Below are positions 56,304 through 64,000 of a stretch of 64,000 bases of DNA, in pieces. The DNA comes from CAMDKS01 sp964402975 (lineage in GTDB: Bacteria; Bdellovibrionota_B; Oligoflexia; Oligoflexales; RGVZ01). The DNA lies in NCBI GenBank assembly GCA_964402975.1, contig CAYOEM010000002.1, forward strand, positions 186,001 to 250,000, written 5' to 3'. The number at the start of each line of letters is the position of its first letter. Position 1 is the first letter of the stretch. Below the pieces are notes generated by a model that was given only the letters and a program-made list of their open reading frames with translations, had not been told where the DNA came from and made no database searches. A program made the translations under genes and the position numbers.

Positions 56304-56762
56304 ATGATGCATCTCAAAGACATACTTTCGTTAGTTTTAATGTCCACCTTAGTGACAACGGGCTCCTGCAAAGTTCGCGGAAGCGCGACTCCCACCAAAC
56401 AATCCGAACCTTCGCCCAGCCATGGGGATGTTTCTAGCGATCTATCAAAGGCCCCGATATTTGTAAGCTGTAAATCTGGCAGCCCATCTAAAACGCCCAC
56501 CGAGATGACCATTCGCCACGACTCAAAATCAGGTGATGCGGAGGCCCGCCTTAAACTGGGCAGTGACCCCGAGACCGTCAGCCTAGGACGTTGGGATAAC
56601 TTCGACGATCCCAGCTCAAGCCAGTACCTCTATAGCTTTGGGGGCCTGCGCTTTATCATCACAAACGATAAAGCTTCCGGCGGCTTTTACCCGGGAACCC
56701 TCGTCGGGACCACCCAGAACGACCGCTACCTAGAAGAAAACTTAATCTGTAGTAAAACATAA
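56304..56762 (+). CDS. Small lipoprotein, unknown function
   Basis: The ATG at 56304 (or the adjacent ATG at 56307) follows GCGGGGGA. The 152-residue product has a lipoprotein signal ending 'STLVTTGSC' (Cys ~22). The mature part has a disordered Ser/Pro region, then a small beta domain ('IFVSCKSGSPSKTPTEMTIR', 'LGRWDNFDDPSSSQYLYSF', 'GGLRFIITNDKASGGFY') with a C-terminal 'ENLICSKT' that could disulfide-bond to 'FVSCKS'. It begins a run of four envelope genes up to 60388. No family was recognised. Confidence 0.7.
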   Translation: MMHLKDILSLVLMSTLVTTGSCKVRGSATPTKQSEPSPSHGDVSSDLSKAPIFVSCKSGSPSKTPTEMTIRHDSKSGDAEARLKLGSDPETVSLGRWDNFDDPSSSQYLYSFGGLRFIITNDKASGGFYPGTLVGTTQNDRYLEENLICSKT

Positions 56763-56807
56763 CACCTTAATATCAATAATATTTGGTTTAATTTTAAGCC
56801 TTTTTAA

Positions 56808-56835
56808 TTGATTTTATGGCGCCGTGTGCTAGGAT
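56808..56835 (+). promoter_or_regulatory. Promoter upstream of the gapped lipoprotein gene
   Basis: TTGATT (56808-56813) and TAGGAT (56830-56835) are 16 nt apart. A GC-rich hairpin (GGCAGGC/GCTTGCC) follows in the leader before the ATG at 56916. Confidence 0.45.
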
Positions 56836-56915
56836 CACCATCCTGGACGAGGCAGGCCCCCGGGCTTGCCGGCTAGATGCCGTCCTGGATCCTAAGCGTT
56901 ACGGAGATCTCTCTC

Positions 56916-57928
56916 ATGCGTTTTATGCTTATAAATGGTTTGACCCTGCTGGCTATCACCGGCGCATGCGGCGCAAAGGTGGATACCGGCCGTAATGCCG
57001 ATCCTAGTAAATGGCCGGACGCGCAAAATACGACTGATCAAACTACGGCGACTAACTCTGTCCGCTCAAAGTGTTTCTTATCTAAAGCAGACATGATCCC
57101 TCAGGAATTTAAAGATATCTGTGACCGAGAGCTCCGGACAAACGATGCTTTTAAAGACATGGTGCCCATTCTCTGTGATTCAGGCCACCTACTTGCTGCG
57201 ATGGACACACCAGAATGTGGCTGGAACGGTAACGAATCAAGCCCAAAAATAAAATTCGTTCATCGCTACTACATGCAAAAAGACACGTCCCAAGACTATG
57301 NNNNNNNNNNNNNNNNNNNNNNNNNNNNNNNNNNNNNNNNNNNNNNNNNNNNNNNNNNNNNNNNNNNNNNNNNNNNNNNNNNNNNNNNNNNNNNNNNNNN
57401 AAAATAAAATTCGTTCATCGCTACTACATGCAAAAAGACACGTCCCAAGACTATGAGGACATCACATCGTCGATCATCCATACTCCAGTGCGACTCACGA
57501 CATACACTGACATGGTGCGTCTTGCCTTTGAGAACTACGATGAATTCAAAAGTCGCGGATATCAGTGGACATCAGGCACCAGGGAAAACCGCAATTTATC
57601 GGGTACAAAATGGGAAGACGGCGTATCTTACCGTTTCCGTGCCGATAAAGACGTTTATGAAGTTGGCTATCAGGGCCTCGTTAAGTACATTCATTTGACC
57701 CCGACTCTCGCAGTTCACATCAACCGAGCCACCGGTGACTACGAGCGTATAAAAAAATTTGCACAGATTGTCATTTACCGAGAACTTCCGGACCAAAGCA
57801 CATTAACGATGCGCCTTGAGCACCGAAAAATTCAAAGTAGTGGATTGTTTGAACTCGCCAAGAAAAGTGCCTTGGATCTAGATTTTGAGGCGATGGAGAA
57901 AGGTTACAGCAATGCTACCAAGAAATAG
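56916..57928 (+). CDS. Lipoprotein gene broken by an artefactual assembly gap
   Basis: The ATG at 56916 has GGAGA 10 nt upstream and starts a lipoprotein signal 'MRFMLINGLTLLAITGAC'. The frame runs into 100 Ns at 57301-57400 and then restarts. The 55 bases before the gap (57246-57300) are identical to the 55 bases after it (57401-57455), so the sequence is really continuous. Removing 155 bases restores one frame of about 285 codons, reading 'SSPKIKFVHRYYMQKDTSQDYEDITSS'-type sequence across the join (read in parts). The C-terminal part ('YRFRADKDVYEVGYQGLVKY', 'IVIYRELPDQSTLTMRLEHR') is a beta-rich domain. As printed, the two halves are out of frame. It overlaps the next gene by 17 nt. Confidence 0.75.
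57301..57400. other. Scaffold gap of 100 N, likely of zero or negative length
   Basis: Exactly 100 Ns are flanked by an exact 55-base direct duplicate (57246-57300 and 57401-57455). This is the signature of two contigs that overlap by one k-mer and were joined without merging. Confidence 0.95.
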
Positions 57929-59174
57929 ATCTCCTCTGAGCCTAAGACCTTACTCTGCACTCCTTGCGGGAGGCCTTGCACTAGTATTTGTTGCAACTGC
58001 CTGTGGTGTCGACGAGGCCCCACATTACCCTGACAAACGCTTTGGACGCGGCAGCGAAACCCAAACCGACGACGGCTCCGAGATGATTCCAGACACAACC
58101 GTCGAGACACCCAATCAAACCCTGCTGCATCAGCAGTTTTTGGGCTATTTTGATCTAAACTCCGTCAAAACAATCTACTACGGAGAAGACCCCCATAACG
58201 GTCACATTAGTGAAGGTGGCGGTCTAATCGACAGCGCCATTTCCACTGCACTGAGCTTTATGGTTTCAGGTGACACTAAGGAAAGCCTTGAGATGCTTGT
58301 GAAGCAGCAATCAAAAGACATCAAAAGTGTCACCCAGACCGTTCAAACTGATGGTGGTGATGCTTTATCAAAGTTTAAAGGTGACGAGCCACAAAGTGGA
58401 TCCCAGTATCTAGAATGGGCTGCAAGCTCCACGAACTCGAACACGGATGAAGTCACCCCTTGCCCAAAGCCATTTGTTTGTATCAAACGAATGGTCTGGG
58501 TCCCAAAATCCGGCAAAACCCTCACATACTGCTACCGTGATCATGCCACCAAAAAACCAATGGCTATTCCCTATAGCGCCAACTCAAACTTCACCAAACA
58601 GGCCTATGAATCCGCCATCGGTGACGGCTACGTCTCAAGGCCCATCGATGTGACATCACATCCAGGTGACGTCTCGTGTGACGACCCCGAAAAAGTGACC
58701 CTAGACGTCAATCAAGTTAGCTATGCCCTTAGCCTCGGTAATCTTGAGACTAGTTCAAGTGGAGAGTTTCTAAGACGCGCCAAAAACAACCCCCTAAAGG
58801 CAGACACTGAAGTGGTGATCGAGTATCGCCTCCACGACATGACCCGAAACGCGCCTTATTTCCCCAAAAAAGGCCCTTATATTGATCAGCTTACTCGGCT
58901 CAACTCAAAGATTAAGTTCTTCGCAAATACCGAAGAGCATGTGGTGGTGAAAATCGAGCGAACCGTCACGTCACCATTTCGGTTTGGCACATCGTCTACC
59001 GCACAATTTTTAAGAGACGCCTACGGGCAGTCTGTTGGTGACGGCTTTGTGTCTATGATGGGACAAGAAAATGACATTGAGGGTATTCAGCTTAATTACT
59101 CATTTGAGTTCTGCACCCATCTTAGTGTCGTGAAAAATCCGTTTAATCACTGCTCAGGAACTTCAACACCATGA
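57912..59174 (+). CDS. Lipoprotein with repeated GDGxVS motif
   Basis: The ATG at 57912 (AAAGG 9 nt upstream) gives 420 residues and a lipoprotein signal ending 'LVFVATAC' (Cys ~29). An upstream TTG at 57885 would lie inside the previous gene. The mature part has a helical N-region and a C-terminal half with two related phrases: 'TKQAYESAIGDGYVSRPIDV' and 'FLRDAYGQSVGDGFVSMMGQ' (common 'AY....GDGxVS'). Cysteines in 'VTPCPKPFVC', 'LTYCYRDH', 'VSCDDPE' and 'FEFCTHL' may form disulfides. Its stop overlaps the FadL-like gene start (ATGA), so it is probably secreted or surface-exposed together with it. Confidence 0.72.
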   Translation: MLPRNRSPLSLRPYSALLAGGLALVFVATACGVDEAPHYPDKRFGRGSETQTDDGSEMIPDTTVETPNQTLLHQQFLGYFDLNSVKTIYYGEDPHNGHISEGGGLIDSAISTALSFMVSGDTKESLEMLVKQQSKDIKSVTQTVQTDGGDALSKFKGDEPQSGSQYLEWAASSTNSNTDEVTPCPKPFVCIKRMVWVPKSGKTLTYCYRDHATKKPMAIPYSANSNFTKQAYESAIGDGYVSRPIDVTSHPGDVSCDDPEKVTLDVNQVSYALSLGNLETSSSGEFLRRAKNNPLKADTEVVIEYRLHDMTRNAPYFPKKGPYIDQLTRLNSKIKFFANTEEHVVVKIERTVTSPFRFGTSSTAQFLRDAYGQSVGDGFVSMMGQENDIEGIQLNYSFEFCTHLSVVKNPFNHCSGTSTP

Positions 59175-60388
59175 AACGCGCTTTTATCGTTTTAAGCGCC
59201 TCAGTGCTCCCCTCAGTGGTTGCACGCGCCAATGTTCTAGGGTTATTCCCAGCAGGAAGTGCTTGCAAATCTGCTGCGATGGAATCGGCCGTAGATTGTA
59301 CTGAACCCCAGGCATTACTCTACAATCCAGCCTTGCTATCAAAGACAAAGCTTGGATTTTCTGGTGAAGTCGGAATTGCACGGCTTACGTACTCCTACGA
59401 GCACCCTGACTTTGACCCGGTCAGGCTAAACGTCGTCACGCCCATGTTCTCAGAGGGATGGAAAGGTAGTTTGTTTGATAATAAAGGCTCATGGGGTTTT
59501 GCCGTGATGCCTGGCAGTATGGCGGATCTTGATATCAAGGGACTCCCGCGCCGGGTTATGGGTAACCCGGAATCTCTGAACATTAAAGCCAAGCGTCGCA
59601 CATTTCATCTGCCGCTCGGCCTTGACTATAACCTAGAAAACTACAGCGCTTCTGTGGGCGCCTCTTTGATTTACACCTACGATGAACGAACTCTTAAGGG
59701 AAATCCGGTGACCAACCCTGGCACCCAACTTGCCGACATGAAGGCGAGAGGGCATTTTTTTAGGCCCGTAATCGGAACGTCATGGGATCTAACGGCAACA
59801 CAAGTGGGCGCAAGTTACATGTTCCCCCTGACCAAAAAATACAGCGGAAAAACAAAAATCGCTAGTGAGCCTTCTGAATTTGACACCGCCCAAGTCGATT
59901 ATGAGCCTGGCGTATTAATGCTTGGAGCCAAGCAAAGGTTTGGCCCCTACTCCTTGTCTGAGAACATTAATTATTTGTTTGGAACTAAAGGTAAAACAGT
60001 TGCTCGTGATGGACTAAACAAGAAGGTAAATAAAGCTGACCTCAAAGATGCGAGGCACGTGGGCCTTCGATTGGGATATGACACTGAGGCCTACGGAAAT
60101 TTTAGTCTCGGTGTTGCATACCTAGATAGCTACTGGGGCGACGGCCGCTACGTGAAAAATTCGCAAGGCTTCACCGAACAAGAGATCGGCAATGTCTTTG
60201 GCACATTCAACGCCGTACCAGTGAGAAATCAATCAGTCACCTGGCAGTATCCGTGGTCTAGCTGGGATACTCATGTTGCCATTTATAGATCTGCGGGAAC
60301 CACAACTGTTGGTCCTGCTGGCGATAACCCAGGCCATTATCAGATTGAATTTGTGAGCTTAACCTGCGGCATCCGAAGATCCATATAG
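59171..60388 (+). CDS. FadL/OmpP1-like outer-membrane protein
   Basis: This 405-residue protein has a signal peptide (~1-19) and an N-terminal plug-like segment with 'TEPQALLYNPALLSKTKLGF'. This matches the 'YNPA' motif after a disulfide-flanked loop ('SACKSAAMESAVDC') seen in FadL-type hydrophobic-compound channels. The rest has barrel strands ('GLDYNLENYSASVGASLIYT', 'HFFRPVIGTSWDLTATQVGA'). It may take up or export hydrophobic molecules, but the chain is somewhat shorter than E. coli FadL and lacks a typical C-terminal Phe. It is coupled to the preceding lipoprotein (ATGA) and ends the four-gene envelope cluster. Confidence 0.68.
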   Translation: MKRAFIVLSASVLPSVVARANVLGLFPAGSACKSAAMESAVDCTEPQALLYNPALLSKTKLGFSGEVGIARLTYSYEHPDFDPVRLNVVTPMFSEGWKGSLFDNKGSWGFAVMPGSMADLDIKGLPRRVMGNPESLNIKAKRRTFHLPLGLDYNLENYSASVGASLIYTYDERTLKGNPVTNPGTQLADMKARGHFFRPVIGTSWDLTATQVGASYMFPLTKKYSGKTKIASEPSEFDTAQVDYEPGVLMLGAKQRFGPYSLSENINYLFGTKGKTVARDGLNKKVNKADLKDARHVGLRLGYDTEAYGNFSLGVAYLDSYWGDGRYVKNSQGFTEQEIGNVFGTFNAVPVRNQSVTWQYPWSSWDTHVAIYRSAGTTTVGPAGDNPGHYQIEFVSLTCGIRRSI

Positions 60389-60398
60389 GGTACGGCTT

Positions 60399-61388
60399 AT
60401 GATGCACGGCCAATCCGCACAACCTACTCTTGCCAAGTTACTAAGACAGCACCGACCTGAGTGGTCATGGAACGACTGTCGTCGAGCCATTACTGCTGGA
60501 CGCATCGAAATCGCTGGCGTCACGATGACCGATCCTTCTGCGCGAGTGGAAAGTCACACAGAAATTCTCATAAAAAATCAGGGCGCTCCGCATCACAAAA
60601 ATTCAAGCAAAGACATAGGTCTGAAGGTTTATTATAGCGACGACCATATCATCGTCGTAGAAAAGCGGTCTGGCATCGAGTCAGTCCCGTTTGCTACAAA
60701 AAACGAAGACTCATTAGGTTCTAAAACAAGTAAGACTGAAACGTTAATTGATGTCGCTAGAGCGTGGCTTGAGACCAAGGAACGACGAAAATTGCCACCT
60801 CTGAAAGTCGTTCACCGACTCGATAAGGGCACTTCTGGTGTGATGGCTTTTGCGCGAACAAAACTGGCCGAGCGAGAGCTTGGCCAACTATTTAGACGCC
60901 ACGACATACAAAGACGCTACGTTGCATTTTGCCTTGGTACGCCTCATTCAGGAGAGATTCGCTCATGGCTTGCCAAAGACCGCGGGGATGGCCGTCGCGG
61001 ATCTGTCAGCAAGACCCCCCTTGCGGCAAAAACAGCGAAAGAGGCCATCACGCACGTTAACTTACTTGAATCGAAACAGCTCCCAGGCAACCGAACTCTT
61101 AGCATGATTGAATGCAAACTTGAAACCGGTAGGACCCACCAAATTAGAATTCATCTTGCAGAAAGTGGGCATCCTCTAGCTGGTGAGCAAGTTTATCTTT
61201 CAACCCGCCCACACGGTGGTGCGATATTTGATTATTCTCATGCGCCAAGAATCGCGCTTCATGCGACAGACCTTGGTTTTCGTCATCCAGTGACCGATGA
61301 GAATCTGCAGTGGTCTTCGCCCATGCCAGCGGATCTTGGTAATTGGTGGACTTCACCTCATCAGGGTGACAAAATCGCTTCTAAATAA
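60399..61388 (+). CDS. RluA-family 23S rRNA/tRNA pseudouridine synthase
   Basis: This enzyme isomerises uridines in rRNA or tRNA. The 329-residue protein has an S4-like RNA-binding N-terminus ('PTLAKLLRQHRPEWSWNDCR', 'RIEIAGVTMTDPSARVE') and the catalytic RluA motif 'HRLDKGTSGVMAFARTKLAE' containing the nucleophilic Asp. It closes with 'TGRTHQIRIHLAESGHPLAG'. This is the RluD/RluC type rather than RluA proper, which lacks the S4 domain. A second ATG one codon later is possible. It begins 11 nt after the FadL-like stop but shares no evident function. Confidence 0.9.
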   Translation: MMHGQSAQPTLAKLLRQHRPEWSWNDCRRAITAGRIEIAGVTMTDPSARVESHTEILIKNQGAPHHKNSSKDIGLKVYYSDDHIIVVEKRSGIESVPFATKNEDSLGSKTSKTETLIDVARAWLETKERRKLPPLKVVHRLDKGTSGVMAFARTKLAERELGQLFRRHDIQRRYVAFCLGTPHSGEIRSWLAKDRGDGRRGSVSKTPLAAKTAKEAITHVNLLESKQLPGNRTLSMIECKLETGRTHQIRIHLAESGHPLAGEQVYLSTRPHGGAIFDYSHAPRIALHATDLGFRHPVTDENLQWSSPMPADLGNWWTSPHQGDKIASK

Positions 61389-61549
61389 GGGGGTGACAGA
61401 ATCGCTGCGTATTTAGATCTAAGCGAAATGAGCTCATCTTAATTAAGAAACGCAACCCCCATTAAGTACTTAGTTTTTTAAAAATAATTAACACTTCAAG
61501 ACATTTTTCCGATCCTACTCTTCGCACGTTTAACAGGATGGGAGAACCT

Positions 61550-62569
61550 ATGGTCAACACATCAAAGTATCCATTTTGGACAGGTCAAGGGGCAGCAGTA
61601 CTCGCACTCATCGCCGCATCTCTCGCCTTCAACGGCTGTAAGAGTCGAGAAAGCGCTTCCGGAACAAAAAGCCTCGATAATTTTACATCCAAAAACGGCG
61701 CAAAACTGACTTTTAATTCCTGCTCTGGATCAGAGGACGTAAAAGCATCGGCAGATCAATTAAGGGGATCTCTCTCAGATGTTGTCGCCATGAAAAAAGC
61801 CCTGTCTGCTGTGCCTGTTGCACTGCAAAATGCCTTCTTCAATGACCTTCAAGGCGCGATCAATATCGTTCCAGATATTAGCTTGGTCTGCGGCGCTAAG
61901 CCGACTGCGCAAACAAGTGCAGATGATCTCCTAGCGTGCTGGAGAGGCGGCGAAAGTGGCATCGGTATTTTTATCAAAGGTGAAAATGATCAAAAGCTCA
62001 CAGAGCGCAACATTAGGCACTCGGTCGTCAGGATGATGGGTTACGTGTTGACCGATGTTATTATGAAGTCAAAACGGGAAGGCTCTGAGGCTGCAATAGC
62101 GGATAACCCAGCCCTAACATCGGTGAAAAAAGACATAGCAACGGCGTTGAAGACAGACACGGAAAAAAGTAAAGACTACCGCATACCAGATCATTTGAAA
62201 GCAGACGAAGCTAAGTTCGCTGATGCAGCTTTTGCTGAGGCGTTTGATTCGTTCTACTGCTCTGCGGAGTCGCAAACTAAAATGGCTAAGAGTTTCCCGA
62301 AGACATTTGCCATGTTTCAAGAGATTGCATCCTCGCTCCCTCAAGGCCTTGCAGGCACGCTTGACACCGCAAATACAGCGGCACAAGGCGCAAAAGTTTC
62401 CGCCGGTGGCGCGACCAACGAGGAATTCGGCCTGTGGGGACGCTGGGGCTGGGGTAATGGACCCATCAGACAAGGATTTAGTAACTGGGCAAACTACCGA
62501 GCAAATGGCGGTGGCTTCATGAATTTCAGGCGATGGTCTAATGGCGGAGGTTTTTTCTTCCGCCGCTGA
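61550..62569 (+). CDS. Lipoprotein with C-terminal aromatic-x-Asn tail (cyclophane RiPP-like)
   Basis: The ATG at 61550 (GGGAGA ~5 nt upstream) gives 339 residues; an ATG four codons earlier is less likely. A lipoprotein signal ends 'ASLAFNGC' (Cys ~30). The body (~30-290) is helical and Ala/Lys/Asp-rich, with 'RHSVVRMMGYVL' and 'FAEAFDSFYCS', phrases spaced as in a degenerate zinc-protease fold but without HExxH. The last ~50 residues are Gly/Trp/Phe/Arg-rich with five Ar-x-Asn motifs (WGN, FSN, WAN, FMN, WSN) plus WGR and FFR, ending 'NGGGFFFRR'. This matches the repeated W/F-x-N core of GrrA/OscA-type radical-SAM cyclophane peptides, but no maturase is nearby and the leader is a lipoprotein. 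Confidence 0.7.
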   Translation: MVNTSKYPFWTGQGAAVLALIAASLAFNGCKSRESASGTKSLDNFTSKNGAKLTFNSCSGSEDVKASADQLRGSLSDVVAMKKALSAVPVALQNAFFNDLQGAINIVPDISLVCGAKPTAQTSADDLLACWRGGESGIGIFIKGENDQKLTERNIRHSVVRMMGYVLTDVIMKSKREGSEAAIADNPALTSVKKDIATALKTDTEKSKDYRIPDHLKADEAKFADAAFAEAFDSFYCSAESQTKMAKSFPKTFAMFQEIASSLPQGLAGTLDTANTAAQGAKVSAGGATNEEFGLWGRWGWGNGPIRQGFSNWANYRANGGGFMNFRRWSNGGGFFFRR

Positions 62570-62605
62570 GCTGAGCGTGATTAAAAGATCTCTATAAGGG
62601 TCACA

Positions 62606-62630
62606 AGAGGGGGCACGCGTTGCCCCCTCT
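62606..62630 (+). terminator. Hairpin terminator after the Ar-x-Asn lipoprotein
   Basis: AGAGGGGGCA and TGCCCCCTCT pair perfectly around CGCGT. A T-rich run (62641-62647) follows ~10 nt later rather than immediately, so it is a moderately good terminator. Confidence 0.7.
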
Positions 62631-62761
62631 CTTGTTGTCTATTTTTTAGGCATTCGCCCCTGATTTCCCAAAAATTCATCTGACTTTCCCTGCCCTTTTC
62701 GTTAAATTCCAGGCCTCGACCAGTCAATTCGTCCAACCTCAAAAACAGCGGGGTATCACCC

Positions 62762-64000
62762 ATGAATCATCAGCAAACCATCGCCGTGCTCAAAGGCCTA
62801 GTGATTGATGGGGTCAACAAAGCTAAGTCTGGGCATCCAGGTGGAGCCATGAGCTCAATGGATTTTGCATACATTCTGTTTACGGAGTTTTTGAAGTTTG
62901 ATCCAGATGACAGTGAGTGGCTTGGACGGGACCGTTTCATCTTAAGTGCCGGTCATGAATCAATGCTCCTCTATTCTCTCCTACACATGATCGGTTGGCT
63001 TCCGATGGATGAGCTGAAGCGATTTCGCCAACTTCACAGCAAAACACCAGGCCACCCTGAAAACACGCACACCAAAGGAGTTGAATGTACGACGGGGCCT
63101 TTGGGGCAGGGCGTAGCCATGTCCGTGGGCTTCTCGATTGCTGCTCGTCATCTTGCGGCAAGCCTTGATCAGCAACTGTTTGGTCATAAAATCTATGCCC
63201 TCATGGGGGATGGCTGCATGCAAGAAGACGTAACACTAGGTGCTGCATCTCTTGCAGGTCACTTAAAGCTCAATAATCTTGTCTGGTTTTATGATCGCAA
63301 TCGTCAACAAATCTCGGGAAATATAAACCGTGCAACTAGCGACAATGAAGAACTCGTCTTCAAAGGGTTTGGCTGGGACGTGATAACGATTGACGGGCAT
63401 GATCACGACGCGATTAGAAAAGCACTGAACTCTGCCAAGTCTGCTGAACGCCCTGTTTTAATCATTGGTAACACGGTGATGGCAAAAGGCTGCGCCACCC
63501 AAGAGGGCGATCATGAAACACATGGCGCGCCGCTATCAGCGGACGAGCGCCAAAAGACCAAGCAAAAACTTGGCCTACCTGAGGCCGAAGAATTCTATTG
63601 CCCAACCGAAGCTGTCAAACACTTTCAAAGGCAGTATCCCGAGTTACGCGAAACCTCCAAACAGTGGCGCGCCAGTCTTTCAGATCGACTTAAAGATCCG
63701 GCGTTCAAATCCCGCTGGGACAGCTACTACGGAACAAATGACTGGTCGAAACTTAAGCATGTTGCATGGCCCTCGGGGTCAGGCGTAGCCACTCGAAACG
63801 CATTTGGTGATGTATTAAAGCAATGGGCTACTGACATACCAAATCTCATGGGAGGTAGCGCCGACCTTGAGCCATCGAACATGACTGGCCCATTTGCAAA
63901 AGCGGTCGGTGATTTTCAGGCCACAAGCCCGAAGGGGCGAAACCTTGCGTTCGGGGTTCGTGAGTTTCCGATGTCGGCCATTGCTAACGGTATGGCACTG
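62762..64000 (+). CDS. tkt: Transketolase, C-terminus beyond window
   Basis: Transketolase transfers two-carbon units in the pentose phosphate pathway using thiamine diphosphate. The visible 413 codons start 'MNHQQTIAVLKGLVIDGVNK' and include 'AKSGHPGGAMSSMDFAYILF', 'LSAGHESMLLYSLLHMIGW', 'HTKGVECTTGPLGQGVAMSV' and the ThDP motif GDGC...YDRN ('GDGCMQEDVTLGAASLAGH', 'LVWFYDRNRQQISG'). The pyrimidine-binding domain begins ('VATRNAFGDVLKQW', 'GGSADLEPSNMTG', 'FGVREFPMSAIANGMAL') before the right edge. About 250 codons are missing. Confidence 0.95.
   Translation, partial: MNHQQTIAVLKGLVIDGVNKAKSGHPGGAMSSMDFAYILFTEFLKFDPDDSEWLGRDRFILSAGHESMLLYSLLHMIGWLPMDELKRFRQLHSKTPGHPENTHTKGVECTTGPLGQGVAMSVGFSIAARHLAASLDQQLFGHKIYALMGDGCMQEDVTLGAASLAGHLKLNNLVWFYDRNRQQISGNINRATSDNEELVFKGFGWDVITIDGHDHDAIRKALNSAKSAERPVLIIGNTVMAKGCATQEGDHETHGAPLSADERQKTKQKLGLPEAEEFYCPTEAVKHFQRQYPELRETSKQWRASLSDRLKDPAFKSRWDSYYGTNDWSKLKHVAWPSGSGVATRNAFGDVLKQWATDIPNLMGGSADLEPSNMTGPFAKAVGDFQATSPKGRNLAFGVREFPMSAIANGMAL

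Overview
The window is a chromosomal segment of a Gram-negative bacterium. Nearly every anonymous gene encodes a signal peptide, a lipobox or an outer-membrane beta-barrel pattern, and there is a tripartite RND efflux system. The elongation factor G has the 'AHIDSGKTT' G1 motif and MDHMELE-type switch region typical of the mtEFG1/spdEFG1 clade (spirochaetes, planctomycetes, delta-proteobacteria-like lineages). The EPSP synthase is of the class II type. Together with a giant Ig-like lipoprotein and many lineage-specific lipoproteins, this suggests Bdellovibrionota/Oligoflexia or a related former delta-proteobacterial group. That placement is an inference, not shown by a marker gene. No rRNA, tRNA, IS element, prophage or CRISPR array was seen. 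A 100-N scaffold gap shows that this is a draft assembly.

Layout. Positions 1-10893 (minus) hold one uninterrupted giant lipoprotein ORF (at least 3631 codons, running off the left edge) with two in-frame copies of a ~2.8 kb module. A short divergent region follows, then a PEGA/TPR lipoprotein and a small beta-barrel (11189-12470), fabH (minus) and ppk1 (plus), and several small lipoproteins. A ~580-nt gene-free stretch (17725-18307) is rich in inverted repeats and ends at a tiny lipoprotein gene.

From 29819 down to 18616 (minus) lies what looks like a single eight-gene operon. It starts with two proteins carrying a repeated 'GDYNSxE' domain, then a beta-barrel protein, then CzcC-, CzcB- and CzcA-like components of a heavy-metal RND pump, then a third GDYNSxE protein and a four-repeat cysteine protein. 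Genes overlap (TAATG/TGATG) or are separated by 20-26 nt, with a shared bidirectional terminator at the end. This coupling of a metal-efflux pump to an unrecognised secreted domain family is the best candidate here for an undescribed system.

From 29957 to 50033 come a type I phosphodiesterase-like lipoprotein, a glutathione peroxidase and MarC (all minus), a three-gene ABC-2 exporter and CCA/poly(A) polymerase (plus), aspartokinase, ArfB, RarA, PurH, a coupled pair of unknown proteins, and the cmk-aroA-accA block. From 50260 on there are an IHF/HU-family protein, an FmdB zinc ribbon, a subtilisin-like lipoprotein with an unusual inserted domain, a membrane-anchored HEAT-like protein, fusA, a cluster of lipoproteins ending in a FadL-like beta-barrel, an RluA-type pseudouridine synthase, a lipoprotein with a C-terminal tail of aromatic-x-Asn motifs resembling cyclophane RiPP cores, and the start of transketolase (cut by the right edge).
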